Positions 1 to 5,250 of a DNA stretch of 5,250 bases are shown in pieces. This stretch comes from Deltaproteobacteria bacterium RIFOXYA12_FULL_61_11 (lineage in GTDB: Bacteria > Bdellovibrionota_F > JAHFAK01 > YA12-FULL-61-11). The first letter of the stretch is position 1. Each line of letters begins with the position of its first letter. The notes below the pieces were generated by a model that worked only from the letters and a program-made list of their open reading frames with translations, did no database searches and had not been told where the DNA came from. The translations under genes and the position numbers were made by a program. The DNA lies in contig MGSU01000198.1 of the NCBI GenBank assembly GCA_001799195.1, positions 4,645 to 9,894 of the forward strand, read 5' to 3'.

Positions 1-2
1 CC

Positions 3-188
3 GATAAAGGTATCGTGCTGCCCGTGGTCAAGGACGTACACACCATCCTGATGCAGCGGTACAAGGTCACGGCCCTGCCGAACCTGTTCCTCATCGATGG
101 TCAAGGGACCGTGCGCCTCCACCTTGCGGGCTTTGACGAGGGCAGCAAAACACTACTCGAGGCACGTCTACAGGGGTTGCTGCCATGA
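3..188 (+). CDS. TlpA/thioredoxin-like protein, C-terminal 61 residues (5' end outside window)
   Basis: The reading frame is open from the left edge and ends at TGA 186-188. The visible residues match the C-terminal half of a thioredoxin fold: a beta strand and helix, then TALPNLFLID, the segment with the conserved cis-proline that faces the active site, then a GxVRLHLAGF strand pair and a final helix. The CxxC active site would lie upstream of position 1 and cannot be checked, so oxidoreductase activity is assumed from the family. TlpA-type proteins normally act in the periplasm on disulfides or in cytochrome maturation. The stop codon overlaps the next start (ATGA, 185-188), implying translational coupling with the HAMP protein. 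An N-terminal thioredoxin half sits at the opposite end of the window on the other strand. Whether the two were once one gene is discussed in the findings. Confidence 0.85.
   Translation, partial: DKGIVLPVVKDVHTILMQRYKVTALPNLFLIDGQGTVRLHLAGFDEGSKTLLEARLQGLLP
172..176 (+). promoter_or_regulatory. Ribosome binding site of the HAMP gene
   Basis: AGGGG lies 8 bases before the ATG at 185, inside the end of the thioredoxin-like gene. It supports ATG 185 over the internal Met at residue 4. Confidence 0.55.
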
Positions 189-709
189 GCAGAATGCGTC
201 GGAAATACCTGATAGCCCCTCGGTTCCAACTCAAATATCTCACCCTGGTGCTCGGCATCATCGTTCTGCTCACCCTGGTCCATGCTGGCATCCTTTACCC
301 CTTGGTCGAGCAGGTCCGGCGCAGTGAGCAAGCCCTGTTGCTTCTAGGCCGGGACAACCGCGACTTGGTCCAGAACCTCGAGGAGATGCCCGAGCATGAG
401 AAGACCAGGGTCGATGCCGGGTACGAGGCGATGCGCACCCAGTCCGAGGACGCCCATGCCACGCTCACAACCTTGCTATGGTTTGATCTGTTCTTCACCC
501 TACTGGTCAGTTTGGTTGTCGCCGGCTTCGGCCTGGTGCTGACCCAGCGCATCGCCGGTCCTATCATGCTCGCTTCGCGAGCGTTGCACCAAGCTCTATC
601 CGGTGAAACCATTGCTCGGCGCGAATTGCGGGACAAGGATGAGTTCAGAGTTTTCTATCAGGATTTGATACATGCGCTGGAACGGCTAGAAGGTGAGCGT
701 AAGGCCTAG
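185..709 (+). CDS. Small two-helix membrane protein ending in a HAMP domain
   Basis: The 174-residue protein has a short basic cytoplasmic N-terminus (MSRMRRKYL), a first hydrophobic helix at about residues 17-39, a roughly 55-residue charged, helix-forming periplasmic stretch, a second hydrophobic helix at about 98-120, and a HAMP-like segment from about 121 to 171. That segment starts with QRIAGPI, the usual entry of a HAMP domain, and contains the DExxxF-type second-helix start (KDEFRVFYQDL). HAMP domains relay membrane signals to a kinase, cyclase or methyl-accepting domain, but none follows: the protein stops right after HAMP. It resembles the sensor front end of chemoreceptors and histidine kinases, and is either a stand-alone HAMP adaptor or a truncated receptor. 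Its start overlaps the stop of the thioredoxin-like gene, and its last 24 bases overlap the convergent PEGA gene. Confidence 0.82.
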   Translation: MSRMRRKYLIAPRFQLKYLTLVLGIIVLLTLVHAGILYPLVEQVRRSEQALLLLGRDNRDLVQNLEEMPEHEKTRVDAGYEAMRTQSEDAHATLTTLLWFDLFFTLLVSLVVAGFGLVLTQRIAGPIMLASRALHQALSGETIARRELRDKDEFRVFYQDLIHALERLEGERKA

Positions 710-3013
710 ACCGGGGGGAAAATCATCTTGTGCAATGGGATGCACACGCCACTCGAAAGCCACTCCCCCCTCGAGTTGATGTTGTATTCTTTCTTTCTCT
801 CGCTGATATTCGTTCGTCTTGTCCTGCACTCTTTGTGCTTTTTTCTGATACCACTCGGCATGTGATGGAGCAAGTGTGGCAATAGTAAAAAACAACAGCT
901 CAGAAAGAGAAAGAGATAATAATAGCATTCCATTTAGCTGGAAAAATTTATTAATATTTTTCGGTTGATGAATGGTATTTGCTGTCGAACCATCTGCCGC
1001 GACAGTATGGGCATACACACTCCCTTCTGAATTTGGTCCCTGTAGTTTTAAGTAGACATACAACACTCCCAGTTCACCGAGCAAGACCGCACTATTCAAT
1101 ACCTTATATGGCAATGAAGTATATTGAAAACTAGAACCTACATAAAATAAATCCCGTAGTGCTCCTAGACTTGCACCAAGTGTCATGAAAATAAAGCTTG
1201 CTGCCGAATCTCCAGTAAAGGGTGCATCAATATCGTCAATGACAGTGTGATGGCAATCACTATTTGGATCTTGCTTGTCGCAAATCTCCCAATCAACATA
1301 CATTGATGTAATGCCCATGGAAATAGATAAAATTCCAGCAACCAATGCTCCATTACCCCAAAAGGTATGCTCACCATACAAGCCATAATTAGATATCAAT
1401 GTCTCACTGCTACTATTGCTTGCAAGGTGCGTGAGGTGAGTAGACTCACTGTTGAGCGCATCTATAGTCTTTTTAATTTTTTGTAATCTGTATTGTAAAT
1501 CATCATATTCCGAAAATGCTGTCATCTTCAGTAAGACATTTTCCTCTCCTGTTTGTCTTACCCGGAGATTTGTCTCAAATACATGGTACTTCTGTTTCTT
1601 TAATTGTACTGCATACATACCTTTTTTAAGGACTATTGCACAAGGTGATTGCGAGCATTGTTCTTCATTGGCTATATAGAGCGTGGCGTTATTCGGGACG
1701 TAATTGAAATGAACGGTCGCATAGGGTTGCAGAGTGACCTCAAGAGTAGCACCATGCACCACCGGTACTTCGATACTCTGTTCATGGTCATTGAACTGCG
1801 ATTTTACCACACGCAAAGTGTGATGACCTGGAAGTACAGATACGGTTTTTCCAACAGTACCAAGATACTTTCCATCCATAAACATCTCAGCATCAGGCAC
1901 AGTGCAGATGATTCTGAGAGGCACCTGGATGGGGTTTAATGGATAGCGATATTCCACCTGTTGACTTGGGTACACCACCAGTGTGATTGAATGTGGATGA
2001 TAGCCCGCCTTGTTTATAACAAATCGGTGTTTGCCCAAGGTCTGCCCGGTCAAGGTGAGCGGGGTCTGACCAAGTTCCTTGGCCCCGGATAGCACCCTGG
2101 CACCCGGCGGATCGCTGACGATTGAGAGATCACCAGTCATTACTGGCAGTTTATAGTGCCGAGAGAAATGTTTTCCAACAGGCAAATCGACCTCATAGAG
2201 AATACGACAATACTTCGATTGGTCCAGAGGGTCGATCGACAGAGTTTTTTTCCCCGCAATAACAGGAATTTCTTTGAGTGGGGTTTTTCCGAGTAACATT
2301 GTACCCCAATAGACCTTTGCCGGTACATTGGTAGTAATAGTCCACCACCCTTGTAAAATCGGTGGGTTCAATAACCGCTTCACTCGTTCTTTCATCGGCT
2401 GTTGCTCAACCACTGCAGTAGTAACTTTTCCAGAAAGCTTCTGGGCAGCTTGGTTGATTTCGATATCCAGGTCCTTTTCGCTCACTCCGAGAGGGGTCTG
2501 ATAGACATCCATCACCGCAGCGCTGGTGAGGTCGATGAGTCGGCAGTTGAGGTGATAGGTTGTTCCGATCTTTGTCAGCACCGTGGAGAGTCCCAGGGCA
2601 GCGCCGGACAGCTCGCCCAGACGAACAAGGCACTGTTTCTGCGAGCAACGCCCCGACACCATGAGCGTCTGCTCCTTGACCAGCACGGTGAGCTTGTTGC
2701 GAGCAACCGGGACGAAAACACCGTACTCGGCGAGTTGGGCTTCGAGGCTCAGCTCCAAGCGCTCGACCACCGCGCGCGAGAGGTTCGAACGGTTCTCGAA
2801 ATTTTGGACGATGACTGTGTTTCGCTGAGCTGAACCTGTCGAGGGCTCCGCTTTCAGAGTGGCAGTGTCGCTGGTTTTTGCCTGCGGTACCAGACCAGGA
2901 TTATTCAAAGTGGCGACAAGCTTCTCGGCAGACTTGGTGCTGTAGCGAAGTTGGAGCAATTCGTTGGCCTGAACAACCAGCGGCACCATCAGGGCAAGAG
3001 ACAGCAATTTCAT
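686..3013 (-). CDS. Secreted 775-aa protein: TolB/CsgG-like domain, PEGA repeats, multi-helix membrane C-terminus
   Basis: A signal peptide (about residues 1-17, cleavage probably after VQA) is followed by a linker. Residues 65-200 resemble the TolB-N/CsgG-type domain of deltaproteobacterial envelope proteins: VIVQNFENRS, then GRCSQKQCLVRLGELSGAALGL with a CSxxxC pair (C123, C128), then a 'TYHLNCRLIDL' strand. Four PEGA-like beta repeats follow at about 222-290, 294-360, 363-430 and 431-500. The second is the clearest (SDPPGARV...GQTPLTL...GKHRFVINKAGY); the fourth is divergent. A short coiled coil (about 503-525) leads into four hydrophobic segments (about 553-574, 603-623, 637-656, 690-713), a second charged coiled coil (718-748) and a C-terminus ending GLGLTLTF. 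PEGA domains are extracytoplasmic modules without known catalysis. The region from repeat four onward is strikingly AT-rich. The start overlaps the upstream paralogue by ATGA. The specific function is unknown. Confidence 0.9.
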   Translation of the reverse strand: MKLLSLALMVPLVVQANELLQLRYSTKSAEKLVATLNNPGLVPQAKTSDTATLKAEPSTGSAQRNTVIVQNFENRSNLSRAVVERLELSLEAQLAEYGVFVPVARNKLTVLVKEQTLMVSGRCSQKQCLVRLGELSGAALGLSTVLTKIGTTYHLNCRLIDLTSAAVMDVYQTPLGVSEKDLDIEINQAAQKLSGKVTTAVVEQQPMKERVKRLLNPPILQGWWTITTNVPAKVYWGTMLLGKTPLKEIPVIAGKKTLSIDPLDQSKYCRILYEVDLPVGKHFSRHYKLPVMTGDLSIVSDPPGARVLSGAKELGQTPLTLTGQTLGKHRFVINKAGYHPHSITLVVYPSQQVEYRYPLNPIQVPLRIICTVPDAEMFMDGKYLGTVGKTVSVLPGHHTLRVVKSQFNDHEQSIEVPVVHGATLEVTLQPYATVHFNYVPNNATLYIANEEQCSQSPCAIVLKKGMYAVQLKKQKYHVFETNLRVRQTGEENVLLKMTAFSEYDDLQYRLQKIKKTIDALNSESTHLTHLASNSSSETLISNYGLYGEHTFWGNGALVAGILSISMGITSMYVDWEICDKQDPNSDCHHTVIDDIDAPFTGDSAASFIFMTLGASLGALRDLFYVGSSFQYTSLPYKVLNSAVLLGELGVLYVYLKLQGPNSEGSVYAHTVAADGSTANTIHQPKNINKFFQLNGMLLLSLSLSELLFFTIATLAPSHAEWYQKKAQRVQDKTNEYQREKERIQHQLEGGVAFEWRVHPIAQDDFPPGLGLTLTF
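770..1700. other. AT-rich block inside the 775-aa PEGA gene
   Basis: Hand-counted 60-base lines give 14 G+C at 901-960, 17 at 1441-1500 and 24 at 1261-1320, against 34 at 2761-2820 in the 5' part of the same gene. The block encodes the last PEGA-like repeat, both coiled coils and all four hydrophobic helices, with many AAA, ATA and TTA codons. GC rises again in the final 30 codons. The boundaries are approximate. Confidence 0.75.
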
Positions 3014-4143
3014 GGTGTTTGCTCCGGAATGGCGATGAGCACATACTCCCGCACTAAATCGTCTTCAGGTCGACACCAGATCTTCTCAGATCTGATTTGA
3101 TAGCCCCGCAACTGCAGTTCAATAGTCTGTGCGGTTGTCGGATCAATGTCGTCGATGATCAGCGGTGTCTTGCCCTTCCGTTCGTTGTTCAACATGACTT
3201 CGGCACCGACGGGGGTGGTAAAAAGCAAGAGTTTGGCAGGCTTGGCCTTGAGCTTGACGTCGAGTTTTTCCTGGTGCTTGTCGCGCGGAATGACGACGGT
3301 TCGCTTCCAAGGTTCGTAACCCGGCAGAACCAGAATCAGCTCGTGCTCCCCAACCGTGAGAGTGTGCCGGGGAAGCGGTGTATCTCCTATGATGGCCTTG
3401 TCGAGTACAACCGTGGCCTCCGCCGGCGTGGTTTCCACACTCAACGAACCGCGATGCCGAGCAAGGGTTTCGGAAAATTCCTCGGCCAACCGGCTGACCG
3501 TGATGGTCTTGACGATCTCGTAGTAGTCGTCGAGTTGGAGCCTGAGATTGAAGCTGCCGGCCGGGAGGTGCAGGTTGAGCGGGGTCTTGCCCTTCTCCTC
3601 GTCCTCGATGAATACCTTGGCTCTGTCCGGTTTTGTGGTGAAGGTGCAGAGCGCCGGTCGGCTCACTCCTGCCCTGGTTTCGATCCCCAACAGGCGGCCC
3701 AGCAGGTCCTCGGCAACCAGCAGTAAATCCTCGAAGCTGCCCTCCAAGGTGCGGGTGAGCGTTTTCTCCAGGGTGCCGGTTTCGACGCTGAGCAGCTTGA
3801 ACCAGACGGTCGGATGCTCTGTGGTGCCGGTGACCCCGCCGCTGACGTTCTTTTCAGCGCCGAGAATGCCCCCCAATTCGATGAAGCAGGAACTGGTGCT
3901 GCACATCCCGCTCTGCTGCAGTTTGGCCTCTTTGGTGATCATAGCAAGCTCGTCCCGCGACCGAGTGACCAGCACGTACTCGGGGCGGGAGGCGATCAAG
4001 GCCTCGAGCTTGCCCTGGAGTACTGCCCGACGACTTTCGCTGAGCAATGGGGCCTCGAGCGGCTCGAGAAAGACCGAGACCGCCTGCGCGAATACAGACC
4101 ATGGCCACAACAACACAATCAGGGCCAGCCCGCGTATTCTCAT
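3010..4143 (-). CDS. Secreted 377-aa protein: TolB/CsgG-like domain and three PEGA repeats
   Basis: The start at 4143 is chosen because a typical signal peptide begins there (MRIRG, hydrophobic core, cleavage near VFAQA at about residue 20), with GGGAGG just upstream. Residues 22-155 form a small TolB/CsgG-like domain with SGMCSTSSCFIELGGILGAE (C81, C86), the same CSxxxC-xxLGxxxGA pattern as in the downstream 775-aa protein, and an 'LLSVETG' strand. Three PEGA repeats follow at about 164-228 (TTKPDRAKVFIE...GKTPLNLHLPAG), 231-297 (VETTPAEATVVLD...GDTPLP...LPGYEPWKRTV) and 303-371 (TTPVGAEVMLN...GKTPLII...LRGYQI). It probably acts in the periplasm or at the outer membrane as a binding or scaffolding protein. 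TGA overlaps the next ATG by four bases. The frame is also open upstream through the kinase remnant, so an automated caller may extend this gene to 4566 and label it a kinase. Confidence 0.9.
   Translation of the reverse strand: MRIRGLALIVLLWPWSVFAQAVSVFLEPLEAPLLSESRRAVLQGKLEALIASRPEYVLVTRSRDELAMITKEAKLQQSGMCSTSSCFIELGGILGAEKNVSGGVTGTTEHPTVWFKLLSVETGTLEKTLTRTLEGSFEDLLLVAEDLLGRLLGIETRAGVSRPALCTFTTKPDRAKVFIEDEEKGKTPLNLHLPAGSFNLRLQLDDYYEIVKTITVSRLAEEFSETLARHRGSLSVETTPAEATVVLDKAIIGDTPLPRHTLTVGEHELILVLPGYEPWKRTVVIPRDKHQEKLDVKLKAKPAKLLLFTTPVGAEVMLNNERKGKTPLIIDDIDPTTAQTIELQLRGYQIRSEKIWCRPEDDLVREYVLIAIPEQTP
3022..3025 (-). promoter_or_regulatory. Ribosome binding site of the 775-aa PEGA gene
   Basis: Read on the minus strand, GGAG lies 8 bases before the ATG at 3013, within the last codons of the upstream PEGA gene. 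With the ATGA overlap it indicates coupled translation of the two paralogues. Confidence 0.6.
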
Positions 4144-4147
4144 CGAA

Positions 4148-4153
4148 CCTCCC
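4148..4153 (-). promoter_or_regulatory. Ribosome binding site that fixes the 377-aa PEGA start
   Basis: GGGAGG on the minus strand lies 4 bases before ATG 4143. It is a strong Shine-Dalgarno match directly in front of a signal peptide, and it is the main reason to reject the longer reading that includes the kinase remnant. Confidence 0.75.
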
Positions 4154-4608
4154 GTTCGTCTTTTACTTTTGGCGTCGCTCATCTGCTCCGGTGCCATGTA
4201 CAGCGGAGTACCCAGCATGGACGCGGTCTTGGAAAGGTCCCCCAGCTCGCGCGCTTTGGCCAAGCCGAATTCCGTGACCTTGGGCTCCCCCTCGGGGGTC
4301 ATCAGTACGTTGGCCGGCTTGAGGTCCCGGTGGATAATGCCGCGCTGGTGGGCATGTCCCACTGCCTGACACAGTTTTCGGAACAAACTCAGCGCCTCGG
4401 TGGTGGACTGTTCCTCGCTCGTCCAGGTGCTTTTGCAGATCCCCGCCCTCGATGTACTCCAGCACCAGGTACAAACCCTCGTCGTCCCAGGCCACCTCGT
4501 ACACCTGCACAATATTGGGATGCGACAGCTTGGCAATCGACCGGGCTTCGTTGACGAAACGGGCAAGCGCTCGGGCGGACGAATCCCCTGCCCTCTGCAG
4601 CCGCTTGA

Positions 4609-5028
4609 TCACCACCTGCCGCCCAAGGGCTTTGTCCCGAGCCAGGTACACCACGCCCATCCCACCGGGGCAAGTTCCCGTTGTAGTTCATACTTCTGAG
4701 CTACCGGACTGAAGGGTAGGTCGTCGGGGGTAGCCTGGGTTCCATCTGCACTTGCTGCTTCTCCATCCACCGTTGAGCCTTCACCGGCACTCTGTCCTAC
4801 CGTGGACATCCCGGTCTTACCCCTCACCGTTGCCCCATCGCCCACGCTGCCGGCAGAACTCGGTGGCCTCAGCGATACCGGTGGTTCTTTGTAGGGTACA
4901 AGAACCTCTTCCTCTTGCTTGACTTCAAACCCTACCCCGCAGCCCGGGCACTTCACCCTCTTTCCCAGATATTTCTCGTCAACTTTGTAGGTCTTGTTAC
5001 AACCCGGACACGCGGTCTTGATCGGCAT
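4609..5028 (-). CDS. Zinc-ribbon (MJ0042-type) ORF: intact 5' part of the broken kinase
   Basis: This is the 139-residue product expected if the start of the kinase gene is still translated. Residues 1-36 form an MJ0042-type zinc ribbon with CPGC at 7-10 and CPGC at 27-30 around a TYKVDEKYLGKRVK core. Such ribbons precede kinase domains or disordered linkers in many deltaproteobacterial and planctomycete regulators. A linker of about 70 residues rich in Ser, Gly, Thr and Pro follows, then YELQRELA of the kinase N-lobe. After the frameshift the last residues (about 122-139) are out-of-frame nonsense ending in GGRW. A purine-rich ribosome site precedes the ATG. The start is well supported, but the product is probably a non-functional fragment or a free zinc-ribbon peptide. 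Confidence 0.6.
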   Translation of the reverse strand: MPIKTACPGCNKTYKVDEKYLGKRVKCPGCGVGFEVKQEEEVLVPYKEPPVSLRPPSSAGSVGDGATVRGKTGMSTVGQSAGEGSTVDGEAASADGTQATPDDLPFSPVAQKYELQRELAPVGWAWCTWLGTKPLGGRW

Positions 5029-5029
5029 G

Positions 5030-5037
5030 ATCCTTCC
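5030..5037 (-). promoter_or_regulatory. Ribosome binding site of the zinc-ribbon kinase gene
   Basis: The minus strand reads TAAGGAAGGATCATG: the stop of the chimeric upstream gene directly abuts a GGAAGGA site placed close before ATG 5028. The 9-base gap between the genes suggests translational coupling. Confidence 0.65.
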
Positions 5038-5130
5038 TTATTTCTCTTCTGTGATTGATCTGGCGAGGCGGAAGCCAAGGTAGTAGTCGCGGTCGCCGGG
5101 GTCGAAGAAGTTGCGGTTGGCCGCCCGGCA
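5038..5130 (-). pseudogene. C-terminal remnant of a formylglycine-generating-enzyme-like (FGE/SUMF1) gene
   Basis: About 26-30 codons encode CRAANRNFFDPGDRDYYLGFRLAR plus SITEEK and a stop (quoted here as CRAANRN, DPGDRDYYLGFRLAR, SITEEK). The spacing RxANRNxxxPGxRxxxLGFRLAR is the recognisable end of FGE-sulfatase domains, which normally span well over 200 residues. The rest is not here. An FGE-like gene directly upstream of a Hanks kinase is a common association in these lineages, so this tail probably marks the original gene order. Confidence 0.75.
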
Positions 5131-5250
5131 GGGCATACAATAGGAGGCGTAAAACTCCAAGACCACCAGCTTCACTTCCGGCTTCCGGAGTTCCTCGGCC
5201 AGCGAAAAGTGGTCTTGAGCATGAGCGGGGGAGAACAACAGCCCCAGCAC
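5038..5250 (-). CDS. Secreted thioredoxin N-terminal half fused to FGE-sulfatase tail (5' end outside window)
   Basis: The frame is open from the right edge to TAA 5038-5040. The first visible residues (LGLLFSPAHAQ) are the end of a signal peptide with a likely AHA cleavage site, so the true start lies outside the window. Next comes a TlpA/thioredoxin-like beginning: LAEELRKPEVKLVVLEFYASYCMPCRAA, quoted as LAEELRKPEV then KLVVLEFYASYCMPC, with the redox motif CMPC. Where the thioredoxin fold should continue for another 60-80 residues, the sequence instead reads NRNFFDPGDRDYYLGFRLAR, the hallmark C-terminus of FGE-sulfatase (SUMF1/EgtB/PvdO) domains. The cis-proline half of thioredoxin is absent, so a normal redox enzyme is unlikely. 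I infer a rearrangement product; an assembly chimera is the main alternative. Confidence 0.8.
   Translation of the reverse strand: MLGLLFSPAHAQDHFSLAEELRKPEVKLVVLEFYASYCMPCRAANRNFFDPGDRDYYLGFRLARSITEEK

Larger units (their letters stand above)
4144..5028 (-). pseudogene. Broken Ser/Thr protein kinase (Hanks type) with N-terminal zinc ribbon
   Basis: Read across three frame segments, this is a bacterial Hanks kinase. The order is: zinc ribbon; Pro/Ser/Gly-rich linker; start of the N-lobe (YELQRELA, then GMGVVYLARDKALGRQ); catalytic lysine in VVIKRL; helix-C glutamate in FVNEARSIAKLSHPNIVQVYEV; hinge LVLEYIEGGDL; catalytic loop GIIHRDLKPANVL; then KVTEFGLAK and GTPLYMAPEQM. Four defects are visible. 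First, the frame shifts in the glycine loop near 4663-4668, probably one lost G. Second, it shifts back near 4396-4425. Third, the magnesium-binding DFG reads EFG. Fourth, all sequence after APEQMSDAKS is missing. Between the shifts, the original frame hits a stop at 4609-4611. The remnant has no stop of its own and continues in frame into the PEGA gene. Sequencing error could explain the shifts, but not the lost C-lobe. Confidence 0.85.

Noticed and set aside
790-925. Repeated CTTTCT/AGAAAG-like tracts suggesting a simple repeat or slippage switch
   Set aside because: The tracts are short and irregular, and they encode ordinary charged coiled-coil and Leu/Ser-rich helix residues. No uniform repeat unit is present.
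2402-2833. 143-residue plus-strand open frame opposite the 775-aa PEGA gene
   Set aside because: It is antisense to a clear signal-peptide and domain-bearing protein, shows no recognisable family, and has the cysteine/arginine/histidine-rich makeup of a shadow frame.
3077-3094. Perfect 7-bp inverted repeat CAGATCT-TCTC-AGATCTG
   Set aside because: It lies within the coding end of the 377-aa PEGA gene, has no T-run after it on either strand, and is explained by ordinary codons (RSEKIW). I cannot support a terminator or operator.
3548-4554. Long plus-strand open frames (273 and 246 residues) opposite the PEGA and kinase genes
   Set aside because: They are out-of-frame mirrors of GC-rich coding sequence with no domain, no convincing ribosome site, and low-complexity Ser/Arg/Pro composition.
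3010-4566. A single 518-residue kinase-PEGA protein starting at 4566
   Set aside because: Its first roughly 45 residues are nonsense in the wrong frame, and it lacks the kinase N-lobe. A strong ribosome site and signal peptide place the real start at 4143.
4609-4680. Programmed ribosomal frameshift at the kinase glycine loop
   Set aside because: There is no heptameric slippery site or downstream stimulatory structure that I can recognise. A second shift would also be needed 250 bases later, and the kinase is truncated anyway, so decay or sequencing error is simpler.

Overview
The window looks like a gene-dense bacterial chromosome segment from a Gram-negative organism. Supporting signs are secreted TlpA-type thioredoxins, signal-peptide-bearing proteins with a TolB/CsgG-like domain plus PEGA repeats, an MJ0042-type zinc-ribbon Hanks kinase and a formylglycine-generating-enzyme (FGE/SUMF1) tail. 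Together these are most typical of Myxococcota and related 'deltaproteobacterial' lineages, and Planctomycetes are possible. This taxonomic guess is inference from protein families only. Most of the window has moderately high GC, but an AT-rich block (about 770-1700) lies inside one gene. There is no gene-free stretch over 300 bases, and I see no RNA gene, CRISPR array, transposase, convincing promoter or factor-independent terminator.

Layout. Plus strand, 3-709: the 3' end of a TlpA/thioredoxin-like gene overlaps by ATGA a small two-helix HAMP membrane protein. Minus strand, 5250 down to 686: one compact gene string. It starts with a secreted thioredoxin N-terminal half that changes in frame, at the tetrad CRAA, into the last residues of an FGE-sulfatase domain. 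Nine bases later comes a zinc-ribbon Ser/Thr kinase broken by two frameshifts, with DFG changed to EFG and everything after the APE motif missing. The kinase remnant runs without a stop into the first of two tandem paralogous secreted PEGA proteins (377 aa, then 775 aa, ATGA overlap). The 775-aa gene converges on the HAMP gene and overlaps it by 24 bases.

Interpretation. The intact minus-strand part is a co-translated pair of envelope proteins with a TolB/CsgG-like N-terminal domain carrying a CSxxxC motif, followed by three or four PEGA repeats. The larger one adds an AT-rich, multi-helix C-terminal membrane module. Upstream, the signalling part (FGE tail, kinase) looks like decaying or rearranged remains. 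A thioredoxin C-terminal half lies at the left edge on the plus strand, and a thioredoxin N-terminal half joined to an FGE tail lies at the right edge on the minus strand. This is the pattern expected if the intervening segment inverted between a thioredoxin gene and an FGE gene. That is a hypothesis that the sequence just outside the window would settle.
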